Shown: positions 1-8,036 of the stretch, piece after piece
Layout: every line of letters starts with the position of its first letter
Position numbering within the stretch: position 1 is the first letter of the stretch
DNA from: Dyella flagellata
Lineage (GTDB): Bacteria; Pseudomonadota; Gammaproteobacteria; Xanthomonadales; Rhodanobacteraceae
DNA: 64,000 nt
Direction: 5' to 3'
Assembly (NCBI RefSeq): GCF_030160275.1
Contig: NZ_BSOA01000006.1
Coordinates: 124,001 to 188,000 of the forward strand
The notes under the pieces: generated by a model
The model's database searches: none
The model's input: only the letters and a program-made list of their open reading frames with translations
Told to the model about the DNA's origin: nothing
Position numbers and translations under genes: made by a program

Positions 1-505
1 GCACCGTCTTGCCGGACGGAATCGGCACGCTGGCCGCGGCGATGGCGGCGGGTGTTTCGAAATACTTGGCCTCGACCAGTTCCAGCGGCCACAGGGTGAC
101 GTCGTGGGCGGTGCGATATTCGCAAGCAGTGCGGTCGTCGTTGGAGATCAAGCTGCGCAACGCGGTATTGCGCGCCACGGTATAGCCGGTGGCCAGCGCG
201 CTTTCTTTCTGGTCGGGATTCAATTGCACTACGGCCATCGAGGGAATCGGCGCCAGGTAGTGCGGGTAGATCATTTCCAGCAGGTGCTGCGTGAACACCG
301 GGTATTGCGCGTCGAGCTTCAACTGGATGCGGGCCGCCAAAAAGGCGAAACCTTCCAGCAAACGCTCTACATAAGGGTCCGCGCACTCGAAGCCTTCCAT
401 GCCGAGGCGGCCGGCAATCTTGGGGTATTCACGCGCGAATTCCGCGCCCATCTCCCGCACGTGTTGCAGCTCGCGGTTGTAATAGCGAAGCAGTCGCGGG
501 TCCAT
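1..505 (-). CDS. tssF: T6SS baseplate protein TssF, 5' part only
   Basis: The first 168 codons of TssF (ImpG/VasA family), a baseplate wedge protein of the type VI secretion system that works with TssE, TssG and TssK. The protein starts MDPRLLRYYNRELQHVREMG, the usual family N-terminus, followed by the conserved GMEGFECADPYVERLLEGFA segment and YPHYLAPIPSM. The start ATG shares its A with the TGA stop of tssE, so the two are translationally coupled. The 3' part lies beyond the left edge of the window. The family is normally about 600 residues. Identification is firm; nothing can be said about the missing part. Confidence 0.95.
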   Translation of the reverse strand, partial: MDPRLLRYYNRELQHVREMGAEFAREYPKIAGRLGMEGFECADPYVERLLEGFAFLAARIQLKLDAQYPVFTQHLLEMIYPHYLAPIPSMAVVQLNPDQKESALATGYTVARNTALRSLISNDDRTACEYRTAHDVTLWPLELVEAKYFETPAAIAAASVPIPSGKTV

Positions 506-1008
506 CAGCCGAAGCTCTCTGATACGTTGAACTTGCCTGTTTCCAGGTCCACTTCGGTCTTGAGATAAAGATTCAGCGGAATCGGCTGCGCCCACATCTC
601 CGATTCGATGTTGAAAGCGAGCGATTGGCGATCCATGCGCTTGAGGTCGGTAGTGACCGTCACGCGCAACGTGGCCGAGGTCAGCCGCGGCTCGAATGCC
701 AGGATCGCTTCACGAAGCTGCCGCTGCAACACCTTGGCGTCGACCCCGGCAACCGCCACACCGGTGAGGTCGGGAATGCCGAAATTGACCACGGAACGAG
801 CCACTTCCGGGTAGTCGGCCAGTTGGTCGTCCAGGCCTAGATTCACGCAATTGAGCAGCCAGGAAATGTCGCGCGCCACGCAATCGCGCAGGCGCGAGGC
901 GGAAATCACGCGCTTCTCGCGGCTTTCCTCCGCCTTCGCCGGTTCGTCATCGGCCAGCCGATCCAGCAGCGAAGGCTGCAGGCGTTCCTGGGTGGTCAGC
1001 TCGGCCAT
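505..1008 (-). CDS. tssE: T6SS baseplate protein TssE (gp25-like)
   Basis: 167 residues, the usual size for TssE, the gp25/lysozyme-like baseplate wedge component that helps start sheath assembly. The N-terminal PSLLDRLADDE is the family signature (SxxDRL), and the core contains DISWLLNC and the GIPDLTGV segment matching the gp25-like fold; the C-terminus is a beta-rich stretch. It lies 6 bp after tagJ and overlaps tssF by one base, so it sits inside the minus-strand T6SS operon. The protein has no signal peptide and acts in the cytoplasm at the inner membrane. Confidence 0.93.
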   Translation of the reverse strand: MAELTTQERLQPSLLDRLADDEPAKAEESREKRVISASRLRDCVARDISWLLNCVNLGLDDQLADYPEVARSVVNFGIPDLTGVAVAGVDAKVLQRQLREAILAFEPRLTSATLRVTVTTDLKRMDRQSLAFNIESEMWAQPIPLNLYLKTEVDLETGKFNVSESFG

Positions 1009-1014
1009 ATGCGA

Positions 1015-1803
1015 TTACGTATCAAATGAAATGCTGCGGATGTCCAGCAACGGATATTCGCCGGCATCGGTGGCGAACATGCGCTGGCCGAAGCCCACAT
1101 GACAGTCATGGCCCAGATCGATCCATTCGGTCTTGCGTGCCAGCACCACATCGCTGTCCTGCGCGCGCTCCGAACCAGGGTAGCGGCAAGGCACGAAACC
1201 GACCGATTCGCCGCCGTTGCTCCAGATGATCTGCACCGGTGCCCAGACTTTGTCGCGCAGATCGGTCGGCGCTTCGAACTTCAATTCGCGGATGCGCGCA
1301 AACGGCACCCATGAATAGCCCCCGTTGACGACGACCTCCAGGCACGGCCCGAAGCGCGGATCGGCGTCGGCGATCCACTCGAACCGCTCGCCGTCGATAC
1401 TGCCGGACACTGCTTCGGCGGCTTCAAAAGCTTGCTCGCGCAACGGCAGCGCCTGCGCATAGCGTTCCTCGCCCATCAGCTTCAGCGACTGCAGCAGCAA
1501 GGCCAGCCATTGCGCCGGCTCGCCGATCACCAGCGGCGGACGCGTGCCGCTCATCACCGCATGGCGCTCCAGCTCACCTTGCAAGGCGCGGCTATAGGCA
1601 CCCACCATCAAGGTGTTGCCGGTATCCAGTTCGCCACTTACCTTCAACTGCGTTTGCGCGCGCTCCCATTGCCCCAACAGCGCCAGCAGCTGAAACAAAA
1701 ACACTCTTGCCTTGGCATCGGCCGGATTGCCGCGCACCTGCGCGGTCAAACCCTGCAACGCCTCGTCGAGGCGGCCTTCTTTGAGCATGTTTTCGGGAGT
1801 CAT
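1015..1803 (-). CDS. tagJ: T6SS accessory protein TagJ (ImpE family)
   Basis: 262 residues from the ATG at 1803, giving MTPENMLKEGRLDEAL. The frame stays open to 1854, but the upstream codons are not conserved-looking and AAGGA lies just before 1803, so I chose this start. The N-terminal half is TPR-like (LKEGRLDEALQGL, ARVFLFQLLALLGQWERA); the C-terminal half is the ImpE domain (DADPRFGPCLEVVVNGGY, WVPFARI, LLDIRSISF). In other systems TagJ binds the sheath subunit TssB and modulates ClpV-driven sheath recycling. It is separated from hcp by about 200 bp that contain two RNA-hairpin candidates, so expression after hcp may be stepped down. Confidence 0.88.
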   Translation of the reverse strand: MTPENMLKEGRLDEALQGLTAQVRGNPADAKARVFLFQLLALLGQWERAQTQLKVSGELDTGNTLMVGAYSRALQGELERHAVMSGTRPPLVIGEPAQWLALLLQSLKLMGEERYAQALPLREQAFEAAEAVSGSIDGERFEWIADADPRFGPCLEVVVNGGYSWVPFARIRELKFEAPTDLRDKVWAPVQIIWSNGGESVGFVPCRYPGSERAQDSDVVLARKTEWIDLGHDCHVGFGQRMFATDAGEYPLLDIRSISFDT

Positions 1804-1862
1804 GTCCTTGAACCTTGAGCATTCTAAGAAGGACAGGGATTTTTGGCGGGGCAAGCCCCAAC

Positions 1863-1888
1863 ACCCTCCCCTGCATGCAAGGGAGGGT
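1863..1888. repeat. C-rich palindromic element between hcp and tagJ
   Basis: Seven-base arms CCCTCCC (1864-1870) and GGGAGGG (1881-1887) flank a CTGCATGCAA centre, so the whole site is nearly self-complementary. The same design recurs at 31270-31293 and, more loosely, at 43317-43341, which marks it as a dispersed intergenic element. It lies in the tagJ leader. Confidence 0.6.
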
Positions 1889-1952
1889 CAGGGTTGGGTT
1901 GCCCGAAGCCCGCGGGTGGAGCGAGCTTCGCGCAACACCACATGTCGCCAAC

Positions 1953-1995
1953 AAAATCCCCGGCAGCTGTTACCGAGATCGGTACAAAAGCCGGG
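1953..1995 (-). terminator. Compound hairpin directly after hcp, possible attenuator
   Basis: In the minus direction an outer stem CCCGGC/GCCGGG (1995-1990 with 1964-1959) encloses a perfect inner stem TACCGA-TC-TCGGTA (1984-1971), followed by a short ATTTTG. It begins 7 bp after the hcp stop. The U-tract is short, so partial termination or mRNA 3'-end protection is more likely than full termination. Inferred from sequence only. Confidence 0.4.
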
Positions 1996-2001
1996 TCAGG
2001 C

Positions 2002-2505
2002 TCAGCCCTTGGCGACCTGCTGCATGTCGAAGGTGAAGTCCTTCGTGCCACCCTCTTTGCCGCCCTTGTCGTCCTGCGGCTGGAACGAGTACTTGAACTT
2101 GCCGAAGTGCAGCGTGACGTTCTCGGTGAGGCGATCCTCGCCACCGCTGCCGCCGGTGGACACGGAGGTGATCAGCACGCCTTCGCTCAGCTCGATGGTG
2201 AGGAAGTCGGTCTGCTCGCCGGTCGCATTGGTCACGTACAGCGTCGCCTTTTCCACGCGCGCGCCGGTGCAGCAGGCCTGCATCATCGCGTTGGAGCAGC
2301 CGTCCACGTACTTGGTGATCGAAATATCCTGTACGTGAGCCTTGCCGCCGCTGGCCGAGCCCGCGCCGGCGTGCAGGTCACCGGAGTTGCTCACACCCCA
2401 TGACCAGGCCAGGATCGGCACCTCGCCCTTGTGCTTCTTGTGGTTGGAAGCGCCCTTGATAGCGACACTGCCGCCTTCGAACTTGATGTGCATGTCGAAT
2501 GCCAT
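2002..2505 (-). CDS. hcp: T6SS tube protein Hcp
   Basis: 167 residues of the Hcp1 family (T6SS_HCP), the protein that stacks as hexameric rings to form the inner tube and is secreted with VgrG and effectors. It begins MAFDMHIKFEG and contains the HKGEVPILAWSWGVSN motif, HVQDISITKYVDGCSNAMM and the C-terminal LHFGKFKYSFQPQD strand. A strong ribosome site (GGAGAGG) lies 5-6 bases before the ATG. The position directly after tssC is common in such operons. Downstream hairpins (1953-1995, 1863-1888) fit a gene whose product is needed in excess of its neighbours. Confidence 0.95.
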   Translation of the reverse strand: MAFDMHIKFEGGSVAIKGASNHKKHKGEVPILAWSWGVSNSGDLHAGAGSASGGKAHVQDISITKYVDGCSNAMMQACCTGARVEKATLYVTNATGEQTDFLTIELSEGVLITSVSTGGSGGEDRLTENVTLHFGKFKYSFQPQDDKGGKEGGTKDFTFDMQQVAKG

Positions 2506-2582
2506 GAAACCTCTCCTCGGTTACCTGATTGATGATGGCTACCGCCACACTGGCGGCTCCTTTTACAGCACTACTTCCTGAT

Positions 2583-4073
2583 TCAAGCCTTCGCCGCCGA
2601 CGGCAGACGCGAGACCAGGCGCAACGACACGGTCAGACCCTCAAGCTGGTAATGCGGCTTGAGGAAGAACTTGGAGGAGTAATAGCCGGGCGCGCCCTCG
2701 ACCTCCTCCACTACCACTTCCGCCGCCGACAGCGGCTTGCGCGCCTTGGTTTCTTCGCTGGAGTTCTGCGGATCGCCGTCGATGTACTGGCTGATCCAGT
2801 TGGTGAGCCATTTCTCCACCGACTCGCGGCTGCTGAACGAACCGATCTTGTCGCGCACGATGCACTTGAGGTAATGCGCGAAGCGGCAGCACGCGAACAT
2901 GTACGGCAAGCGCGCAGCCAGCGCCGCATTGGCGGTGGCGTCGGGATTGTCGTACTCCTCCGGCTTGGCCAGCGACTGCGCACTGATGAAGGCGGCCATG
3001 TCGGAGTTCTTGCGGTGGACCAGCGGCATCAGGCCCATCTTGTCCAGCTCCGCCGAGCGGCGGTCGGTGATAGCGATCTCGGTGGGGCACTTCATGTCCA
3101 CCCCGCCGTCGTCGGTCGGGAAGGTGTGCACGGGCAGGCCTTCCACCGCACCACCCGATTCGATCCCTCGAATCCGCGAGCACCAGCCGTATTCCTTGAA
3201 CGAGCGGTTGATGTTCACCGCCATCGCGTAGGCGGCGTTCTGCCAGGTGTACTTGGACGAGTCTGCGCCGGCGGTGTCTTCCTCGAAATCGAACTCGTCC
3301 ACCGGGTTGGTCTTGGCGCCGTACGGCAGGCGCGCCAGCGTGCGCGGCATGGCCAGGCCAAGGTACTTGGCGTCTTCCGATTCACGCAGCGAACGCCAGG
3401 AAGCGTAATCGGGCGTAGAGAAAATCTTCGCCAGGTCGCGCGGATTGGCCAGCTCGTTCCAATTGTCCATGCCCATCAGGGTGGAGTTGGCGGCGCTGAT
3501 GAACGGTGCGTGCGCAGCGGCCGCCACCTGGGCAATGCCACCGAGCATCTCGACGTCCTGCGGACTGTGATCGAAATAATAGTCGCCGACCAGGCAGCCA
3601 TACGGTTCACCGCCCAGCTGACCGTATTCCTCTTCGTAGATCTTCTTGAAGATCGGGCTCTGGTCCCAGGCTGTGCCCTTGTAACGCTTCAGCGTCTTGC
3701 CCAGCTCCTTCTTGGAGACGTTGAACACGCGGATCTTCAGCAGCTGATCGGTTTCGGTGTTGTTGACCAGGTAATGCAGGCCGCGCCAGGCGCTTTCCAG
3801 CTTCTGGAATTCCGGATGGTGCATGACCAGGTTGAGCTGCTCGCTGATCTTGCGATCCAGCTCGGCGATGTAGGCGTTGATGGTCTGGGTGACGTCATCG
3901 GAAACGATGTCCGCCTTGTTCAACACCTGCTCGGCCAGCGTACGCACGGCCGACTCCACCTCTTCGCGCGCGCGTTCGCTCTTGGGCTTGAACTCCTTGT
4001 TGAGCAGCGAGGCGAAATCGCCCGCTTCAAGGGTCGCTACGCCGCCTTGTTCGGCCAGTTTCTCGGTTGCCAT
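2583..4073 (-). CDS. tssC: T6SS sheath large subunit TssC (VipB/ImpC)
   Basis: 496 residues, the normal size of TssC, the large subunit of the contractile sheath that forms with TssB around the Hcp tube. Typical family segments are visible: HHPEFQKLESAWRGLHYLV, GDYYFDHSPQDVEML, AHAPFISAANSTLMGM, ARLPYGAKTNPVDEFDFEE, PTEIAITDRRSAELDKMG and RFAHYLKCIVRDKIGSF. It starts 6 bp after tssB, so the pair is cotranscribed. The C-terminal strands include YYSSKFFLKPHYQLEGL, which helps link neighbouring sheath protomers in known structures. The protein is cytoplasmic. Confidence 0.96.
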   Translation of the reverse strand: MATEKLAEQGGVATLEAGDFASLLNKEFKPKSERAREEVESAVRTLAEQVLNKADIVSDDVTQTINAYIAELDRKISEQLNLVMHHPEFQKLESAWRGLHYLVNNTETDQLLKIRVFNVSKKELGKTLKRYKGTAWDQSPIFKKIYEEEYGQLGGEPYGCLVGDYYFDHSPQDVEMLGGIAQVAAAAHAPFISAANSTLMGMDNWNELANPRDLAKIFSTPDYASWRSLRESEDAKYLGLAMPRTLARLPYGAKTNPVDEFDFEEDTAGADSSKYTWQNAAYAMAVNINRSFKEYGWCSRIRGIESGGAVEGLPVHTFPTDDGGVDMKCPTEIAITDRRSAELDKMGLMPLVHRKNSDMAAFISAQSLAKPEEYDNPDATANAALAARLPYMFACCRFAHYLKCIVRDKIGSFSSRESVEKWLTNWISQYIDGDPQNSSEETKARKPLSAAEVVVEEVEGAPGYYSSKFFLKPHYQLEGLTVSLRLVSRLPSAAKA

Positions 4074-4079
4074 GGCTGC

Positions 4080-4583
4080 TTACTCCCCTGCCGGCTTGGG
4101 TGCGGAGGCCAGCGACTGCAGCAAGGCCGGATCGTTAATGGCTTGGGCGATCAGCTTTTCAGCGCCGGCCTTGCCGTCCAGGTAGGTGCCGAGATTGGCG
4201 AGCTGGGTGCGCGCTTCGAGCAGCTTGGCCACGGCGCCTACCTTGCGCGCCACCGCCGCGGGCGAGAAGTCGTCCATGCTTTCGAAGGTAATGTCGACGT
4301 TCAAATTGCCTTCACCGGTGAGGGTGTTGGGCACGGCAAAACTCACGCGCGGCTTCATTGCCTGCAGGCGGGTATCGAAATTGTCCACGTCGATTTCCAG
4401 CGCCTTGCGTTCTTCGATCTGCGGCAGCTCGGCATTGTTGGCGCCGGACAGATCGGACATTACGCCCATCACGAACGGAACCTGCACCTTCTTCTGCGCG
4501 CCATAAACCTCGACGTCGTATTCGATCTGCACCCGCGGCGCGCGATTTCGCGCGATGAATTTTTGACTGCTCTGCTTGGCCAT
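4080..4583 (-). CDS. tssB: T6SS sheath small subunit TssB (VipA/ImpB)
   Basis: 167 residues, standard for TssB. Family segments include the N-terminal QKFIARNRAPRVQIEYDVE, the VPFVMGVMSDLSG stretch, FDTRLQAMKPRVSFAVPN and FESMDDFSPAAVARKVG, followed by the helical C-terminus. TssB pairs with TssC to build the sheath, and its N-terminal helix region is the contact site for ClpV and TagJ in other bacteria. An AAGGAGA ribosome site precedes the ATG. It is the first gene of the visible T6SS operon, so the promoter should lie in the 600 bp upstream; no clear sigma-70 or sigma-54 site could be fixed by eye. Confidence 0.95.
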   Translation of the reverse strand: MAKQSSQKFIARNRAPRVQIEYDVEVYGAQKKVQVPFVMGVMSDLSGANNAELPQIEERKALEIDVDNFDTRLQAMKPRVSFAVPNTLTGEGNLNVDITFESMDDFSPAAVARKVGAVAKLLEARTQLANLGTYLDGKAGAEKLIAQAINDPALLQSLASAPKPAGE

Positions 4584-5199
4584 ACGACGTCTCCTTGGAA
4601 AGGATCAAACTAAGTGGAACTGCACCATTCGAATCCCGCAGCCGGGTAAAACGGATTACAACCAGATGACAGGCGTGCGTCACCCGACGGAGCAAACTTT
4701 GCAACCGACATCAAAGTTGAAACAAAGCGGCTACTGCGGCACCCCCTTGGGCCTGCATAGCGGAAACGACGCCGCGCAGCAGCTGCGAGGCGACGCGTTA
4801 CGAACATCAATTGGGTCCCTATTACCCCGCTAAATCTATGCTCAATCGGGTCAACTGGCAACGCCGGCCCGGTCCGTGAAAAATAAGTGAATAAAGCTAA
4901 AGCTATGGCCTATCAACTGCAACGAACTCCTTGATTATCCACTAGCTTGGCGAGCCCCTATGCGACACCATACTCATTGTGGGTTGGCCGAGTCATCGAT
5001 ACTGACGCAATGGCATGGGCTCGGCCTCATAGCGCCCCAGGCCAAGCCGCTTCATCAGCGCCGACATGCGCGGTCCATCATGCGCAAAACCCGCCGTAAG
5101 TTGCTTACCCTACGCATCGAACAGCCGCCCCCATTCGCGCGACGTGCCTGCGCAATCGGGGCGCAAATCGCTTTCCGTACGACGCAAATCGCAGCTTCA
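4584..5199. other. Intergenic region upstream of tssB
   Basis: 616 bp with no convincing gene. It must hold the promoter of the tssB operon (minus strand). It is more AT-rich than its surroundings around 4860-4960. Short frames on both strands lack ribosome sites and recognisable products. Confidence 0.5.
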
Positions 5200-5545
5200 T
5201 CACCTGCCCGCAGCTTCGCTCAGGTATTTGGCAAATAACGCACGTGCCTCGTCCATGGTCATTTTCGATTGCAAGGCGCCCGGCAGCGAAGTCCATTCCT
5301 TGCACATGAAGTGGAATGGCATGGTCGATATCGTCCTGTTCGACATAGCCCAATGCGTGGCGGCTGCGCAGCTTTTCAATAGCCAGCTTGTCCTGAGAGG
5401 ACTTGGAAAGGTCGCTCACGCCGCCTTTTTTCCAGGCTTCGTACCAGGTCGGATAGAGGATTTGATAAGCGCCGGCGGCGGTGGACTCCTTCCCCCAGGC
5501 AGCGACATCGGCTTCTTCTTTGGTCATCCTGATTTGGTCATCCTG
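5200..5545 (-). pseudogene. Decayed phage-type lysozyme (muramidase) gene
   Basis: In the minus direction from about 5527 the frame gives AAGAYQILYPTWYEAWKKGG, SSQDKLAIEKLRSRHALG and DDIDHAI, the pattern of the lambda-type/GH104-like muramidase family (GAYQF, W, QD..A). After IDHAI the family-like sequence continues in another frame (CKEWTSLPGALQSKMTMDEA, then ALFAKYLSEAAGR) and ends in TGA at 5200-5202, so there is a frameshift near 5310. The expected N-terminus is missing as well: a TAG lies in frame about 50 codons upstream, and the catalytic N-terminal region is not seen. Two near-identical AGGATGACCAAA copies lie at the 5' end. It is either a lost T6SS-linked peptidoglycan hydrolase or a prophage relic. 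Confidence 0.7.
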
Positions 5546-5953
5546 ATCATCCTTGAGAACTTCTGCGCAGAGGCTGTGCGCAGTGGCGAGGCGCCCTAGC
5601 TAATGGCCAAGCAACGCGTCGGGGTTTCCTCTCCCGCTGTGGGTGCGAAATTTACCGACAGTAGGAAAGAGATTACAAGTACCTGCGGCACTGAAATTTT
5701 GCCGCCTAGTCAATTCAACGCCTTACGATTGCCTCGGCGTTGTGCAACAAGCGTATCTGTCAGGACTTGCCGAGTGGCAAGGCGAGAGGCGAAGAGCATC
5801 GAATCATCGCCACCCTGCCCGATGCCGACCACAAAAAGCGTGACTATAAAATTGCAATAGGCGTATTTTGCCCTGGCTCACACTTTTCAATCACCCCGCA
5901 AAAACAGTGCAGCGATTAATTTCCGACCCATCGTCAAACCGGAAGTCGCTCTC
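5546..5953. other. Intergenic region, no gene recognised
   Basis: 408 bp between the lysozyme remnant and the SnoaL-like gene. Several short frames are open (for example within 5603-5860) but none has a ribosome site or a recognisable product. The last 100 bp are AT-richer and probably carry the promoter of the following gene. Confidence 0.5.
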
Positions 5954-6370
5954 ATGCAAAGCGGATCCACCCCCGTTGAACGCATGTATTTTGCCTGGAA
6001 CGATGCACTGTCGCGCAACGACGCGGAAGCACTCCTAAAGCTATATGCGTGCGACGCCTGCCTTGAAAGCCCACTGGTAACGCATCTGCTCGGAGGCGAA
6101 AGCGGCGTGCTGCATGGGCATGACGAGCTGCGACCGCTGTTTGCGAAATTGGCCGATCGCAAGCCTGTGGTGCGGCAGTATTACCGCACGCCCTACCTCA
6201 CCGATGGCAAACGCCTGATCTGGGAATACCCGCGCGACGCCGGCCAGGGCGAACAGATGGATTTCGCCGAGGTGATGGAGATCAACGACGAGGGGCTGAT
6301 TCAGCGGCACTGCGTTTATTGGGGATGGTTCGGCGTTCGCGTCATGCAGCGCGACCAATACCATCGTTGA
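5954..6370 (+). CDS. SnoaL/NTF2-like fold protein
   Basis: 138 residues with the pattern of the SnoaL-like (NTF2 fold) superfamily. An N-terminal helix (PVERMYFAWNDALSRNDAEA) is followed by LLKLYACDACLESPLV, a central helix (HDELRPLFAKLADRK) and the long beta-sheet (RLIWEYPRDAGQGEQMDFAE, VMEINDEGLIQRHCVYWGWF). Members include small-molecule isomerases and many uncharacterised stress or steroid-related proteins; the substrate cannot be told from sequence. No signal peptide is present. It converges with the small gene at 6379-6606, with only 8 bp between the two stops. Confidence 0.75.
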   Translation: MQSGSTPVERMYFAWNDALSRNDAEALLKLYACDACLESPLVTHLLGGESGVLHGHDELRPLFAKLADRKPVVRQYYRTPYLTDGKRLIWEYPRDAGQGEQMDFAEVMEINDEGLIQRHCVYWGWFGVRVMQRDQYHR

Positions 6371-6378
6371 ACGCGTCC

Positions 6379-6606
6379 TCAGGCCAAGGCATCCGGTTTC
6401 GGCACGTAGCGATGGTCTTTCACCTGCGACGGGTCGACTTCGAGCGGATGGGAAAAATCGGCCACCAGCTTGCCGTTGGGGCTGAAATGTTCACGCTCGA
6501 TGGCTTCCCAGGTCACCCATACATGCGGCGCTTCGGTCGAGTCAGCCTGCTGCGAACGGAAGCGGCAAGGGTAAACGGTCATGGTGGGCTTGATGCGAGA
6601 CTGCAT
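6379..6606 (-). CDS. Small conserved-looking hypothetical protein
   Basis: 75 residues, family not recognised. The sequence is soluble and mixed (TEAPHVWVTWEAIEREHFSP, then DFSHPLEVDPSQVKDHRYVP) with no membrane segment or signal peptide. Codon use resembles that of neighbouring genes, and it ends only 8 bp from the stop of the convergent SnoaL-like gene. The ATG at 6606 is preceded by GGGAAA; an alternative ATG lies at 6582. Confidence 0.55.
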   Translation of the reverse strand: MQSRIKPTMTVYPCRFRSQQADSTEAPHVWVTWEAIEREHFSPNGKLVADFSHPLEVDPSQVKDHRYVPKPDALA

Positions 6607-6733
6607 AGGCGTTTCCCATTAACCTGAATGGCCGGCCATGATGCTTGGCCGGGACATTGACCTTAGCGCGTTTCGCCGCCCGGATGCCAGCGCTACAAGG
6701 GTTCAGCAAGGTGAAACCCATGATGCCAGCGAT

Positions 6734-6763
6734 AAAAAAGGAGCCGCGCACTCGCGCGGCTCC
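6734..6763 (-). terminator. Rho-independent terminator of the small secreted-protein gene
   Basis: Perfect 10-bp stem (GGAGCCGCGC, 6740-6749, with GCGCGGCTCC, 6754-6763) and a 4-base loop. In the minus direction it is followed by six T residues (6739-6734). It lies about 20 bp after the stop of the gene at 6784-7053. Confidence 0.85.
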
Positions 6764-6783
6764 ATGGCGTCACAAACCGGGGA

Positions 6784-7053
6784 TCAATGCTTGCCGTGGC
6801 TCTTGGCGTGCCCCTTATTGCCGTGCGTGGCACCGGTCACGCCCTTCCCTTTGGCCTTGCTCTGCGCCACATCGCTCACCGCCGGACCCACGCGGGTATC
6901 GCCTGCCCTGGCCTGGGCGGCGGCCGCCGAAACGGTATCGCCGTGAGTGTCACGGTTCATCCCGCCACCACCCCTGCCATGCGACTGCGGCGCCGCGAAC
7001 GCGCTGGTCGCTGCGAGGCCGAATACAAGGGCTACAAGAATCTTGGTACGCAT
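6784..7053 (-). CDS. Small secreted Gly/His/Lys-rich protein
   Basis: 89 residues. The N-terminus (MRTKILVALVFGLAATSAFA) is a clear Sec signal peptide. The mature part is low-complexity and polar: a HGRGGGG stretch, an Ala-rich segment, and a Lys/His/Gly tail ending GNKGHAKSHGKH. I chose the ATG at 7053, preceded by GAGG, over the longer frame because the signal peptide starts here. No family is recognised; the His/Lys content could bind metal or polyanions, but this is a guess. It is a single gene with its own terminator (6734-6763). Confidence 0.65.
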   Translation of the reverse strand: MRTKILVALVFGLAATSAFAAPQSHGRGGGGMNRDTHGDTVSAAAAQARAGDTRVGPAVSDVAQSKAKGKGVTGATHGNKGHAKSHGKH

Positions 7054-7490
7054 AGGTCTAACCTCGCTGGACAAATACCGCTCGAGCGGTGCGCAGACAG
7101 TAAGGCCGCGAAGCCTGCCGGCTGCTGAATTTTTTTGCGAATGGCTGAATGCCGCATAGCCGCTAAAAAAGTGTGCAAAAAAACGGGAACCCTGCACGCC
7201 TTCGATTGTGCGGTGGCACACATTTCGCTGCAGCCCTGGCCCAAATCGACAGTCTTTGGGCCCTTGCAGCTCTTAGTCGGCGGCGGCGCATTCGGGTATT
7301 TTTGCGTCCGTCTTCGAATGTCGAGGCGTGCCGCCTAGGAACCGACAAGGCCTCGGCATTCGATGACTTCAGGCGGTGCGTCCGGTTTTGGACCGTGCGG
7401 CGACAAGTCGTTCACTATCGCCAGGGCAGGCTTGCCGGGGTCCCAATCCGCCGCGATTTCGCTATAGTTCCCTCGCAACAGGGGATTTTA
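7054..7490. other. Divergent intergenic region, promoters only
   Basis: 437 bp between two divergent genes. Nothing coding was recognised. AGGGGA at 7480-7485 is the ribosome site of the FHA gene. The region should hold promoters for both directions, but none could be fixed with confidence. Confidence 0.5.
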
Positions 7491-8018
7491 ATGTCTATGA
7501 ACACTGGCCAACCGCCCCACAACGAGGGCGGCAAGCTCCGTGCAGGGCCTCAGGGCACGCAGGTGCTGTCCGCTGCTCAAATGCAGCAGCTGGCGCTTGA
7601 GAATGCGCCGGCAACGGACGGTCGCGCTTCCACGCACCAACCGGTGCTGGCGGGAACGCAAGGCGCACTCAAAGGCTTGCGCTTCACCCTGCGCCAGGGC
7701 CGTCAGACGATCGGCCGCCGTGTCGACAATGACATTGTGATCAACGACCCCAGCGTTTCGGCCACGCATGCATGGATCATCAATCAGCAGGGCCATTACG
7801 TGCTGATGAATACGCTTTCCACCAATGGCAGCTTTGTCAACGACAAGCGCATTCACGAAACGGTGCTGGTGCATGGCGATCGCGTGCGCTTCGGCCAGGC
7901 CGAGTTTACGTTCATCACGCATGAGCAAGGCGCGCATAAGTTGCGGGTCTACGGCTACGCGGCAGCAGCGCTGCTGGGTGTATTGGCGCTGGCTGGCCTG
8001 ACATGGTGGATGCTCTAA
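7491..8018 (+). CDS. FHA-domain membrane-anchored protein (T6SS-type regulator)
   Basis: 175 residues. Residues about 57-135 form an FHA domain: IGRRVDNDIVIND, the SATH phosphothreonine-binding segment and LSTNGSFVN. A single transmembrane helix closes the protein (YGYAAAALLGVLALAGLTWW). FHA domains read phosphothreonine, and an FHA protein next to a Ser/Thr kinase is the standard threonine-phosphorylation switch of T6SS (Fha/PpkA). The kinase gene begins 18 bp downstream. The start at 7491 has a good ribosome site; codons upstream in the same open frame look non-coding. The T6SS role is inferred from context. Confidence 0.82.
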   Translation: MSMNTGQPPHNEGGKLRAGPQGTQVLSAAQMQQLALENAPATDGRASTHQPVLAGTQGALKGLRFTLRQGRQTIGRRVDNDIVINDPSVSATHAWIINQQGHYVLMNTLSTNGSFVNDKRIHETVLVHGDRVRFGQAEFTFITHEQGAHKLRVYGYAAAALLGVLALAGLTWWML

Positions 8019-8036
8019 GTTGATGAGCCTCCCGGC

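Noticed and set aside
2529-4613. Open plus-strand frame of 694 codons
   Set aside because: It runs antisense to tssC and tssB, which match their families over their full lengths; the antisense product has no recognisable domain and reflects high GC content.
5603-5860. Short plus-strand frames between the lysozyme remnant and the SnoaL-like gene
   Set aside because: Several overlapping frames are open to similar length, none with a ribosome site or recognisable product.
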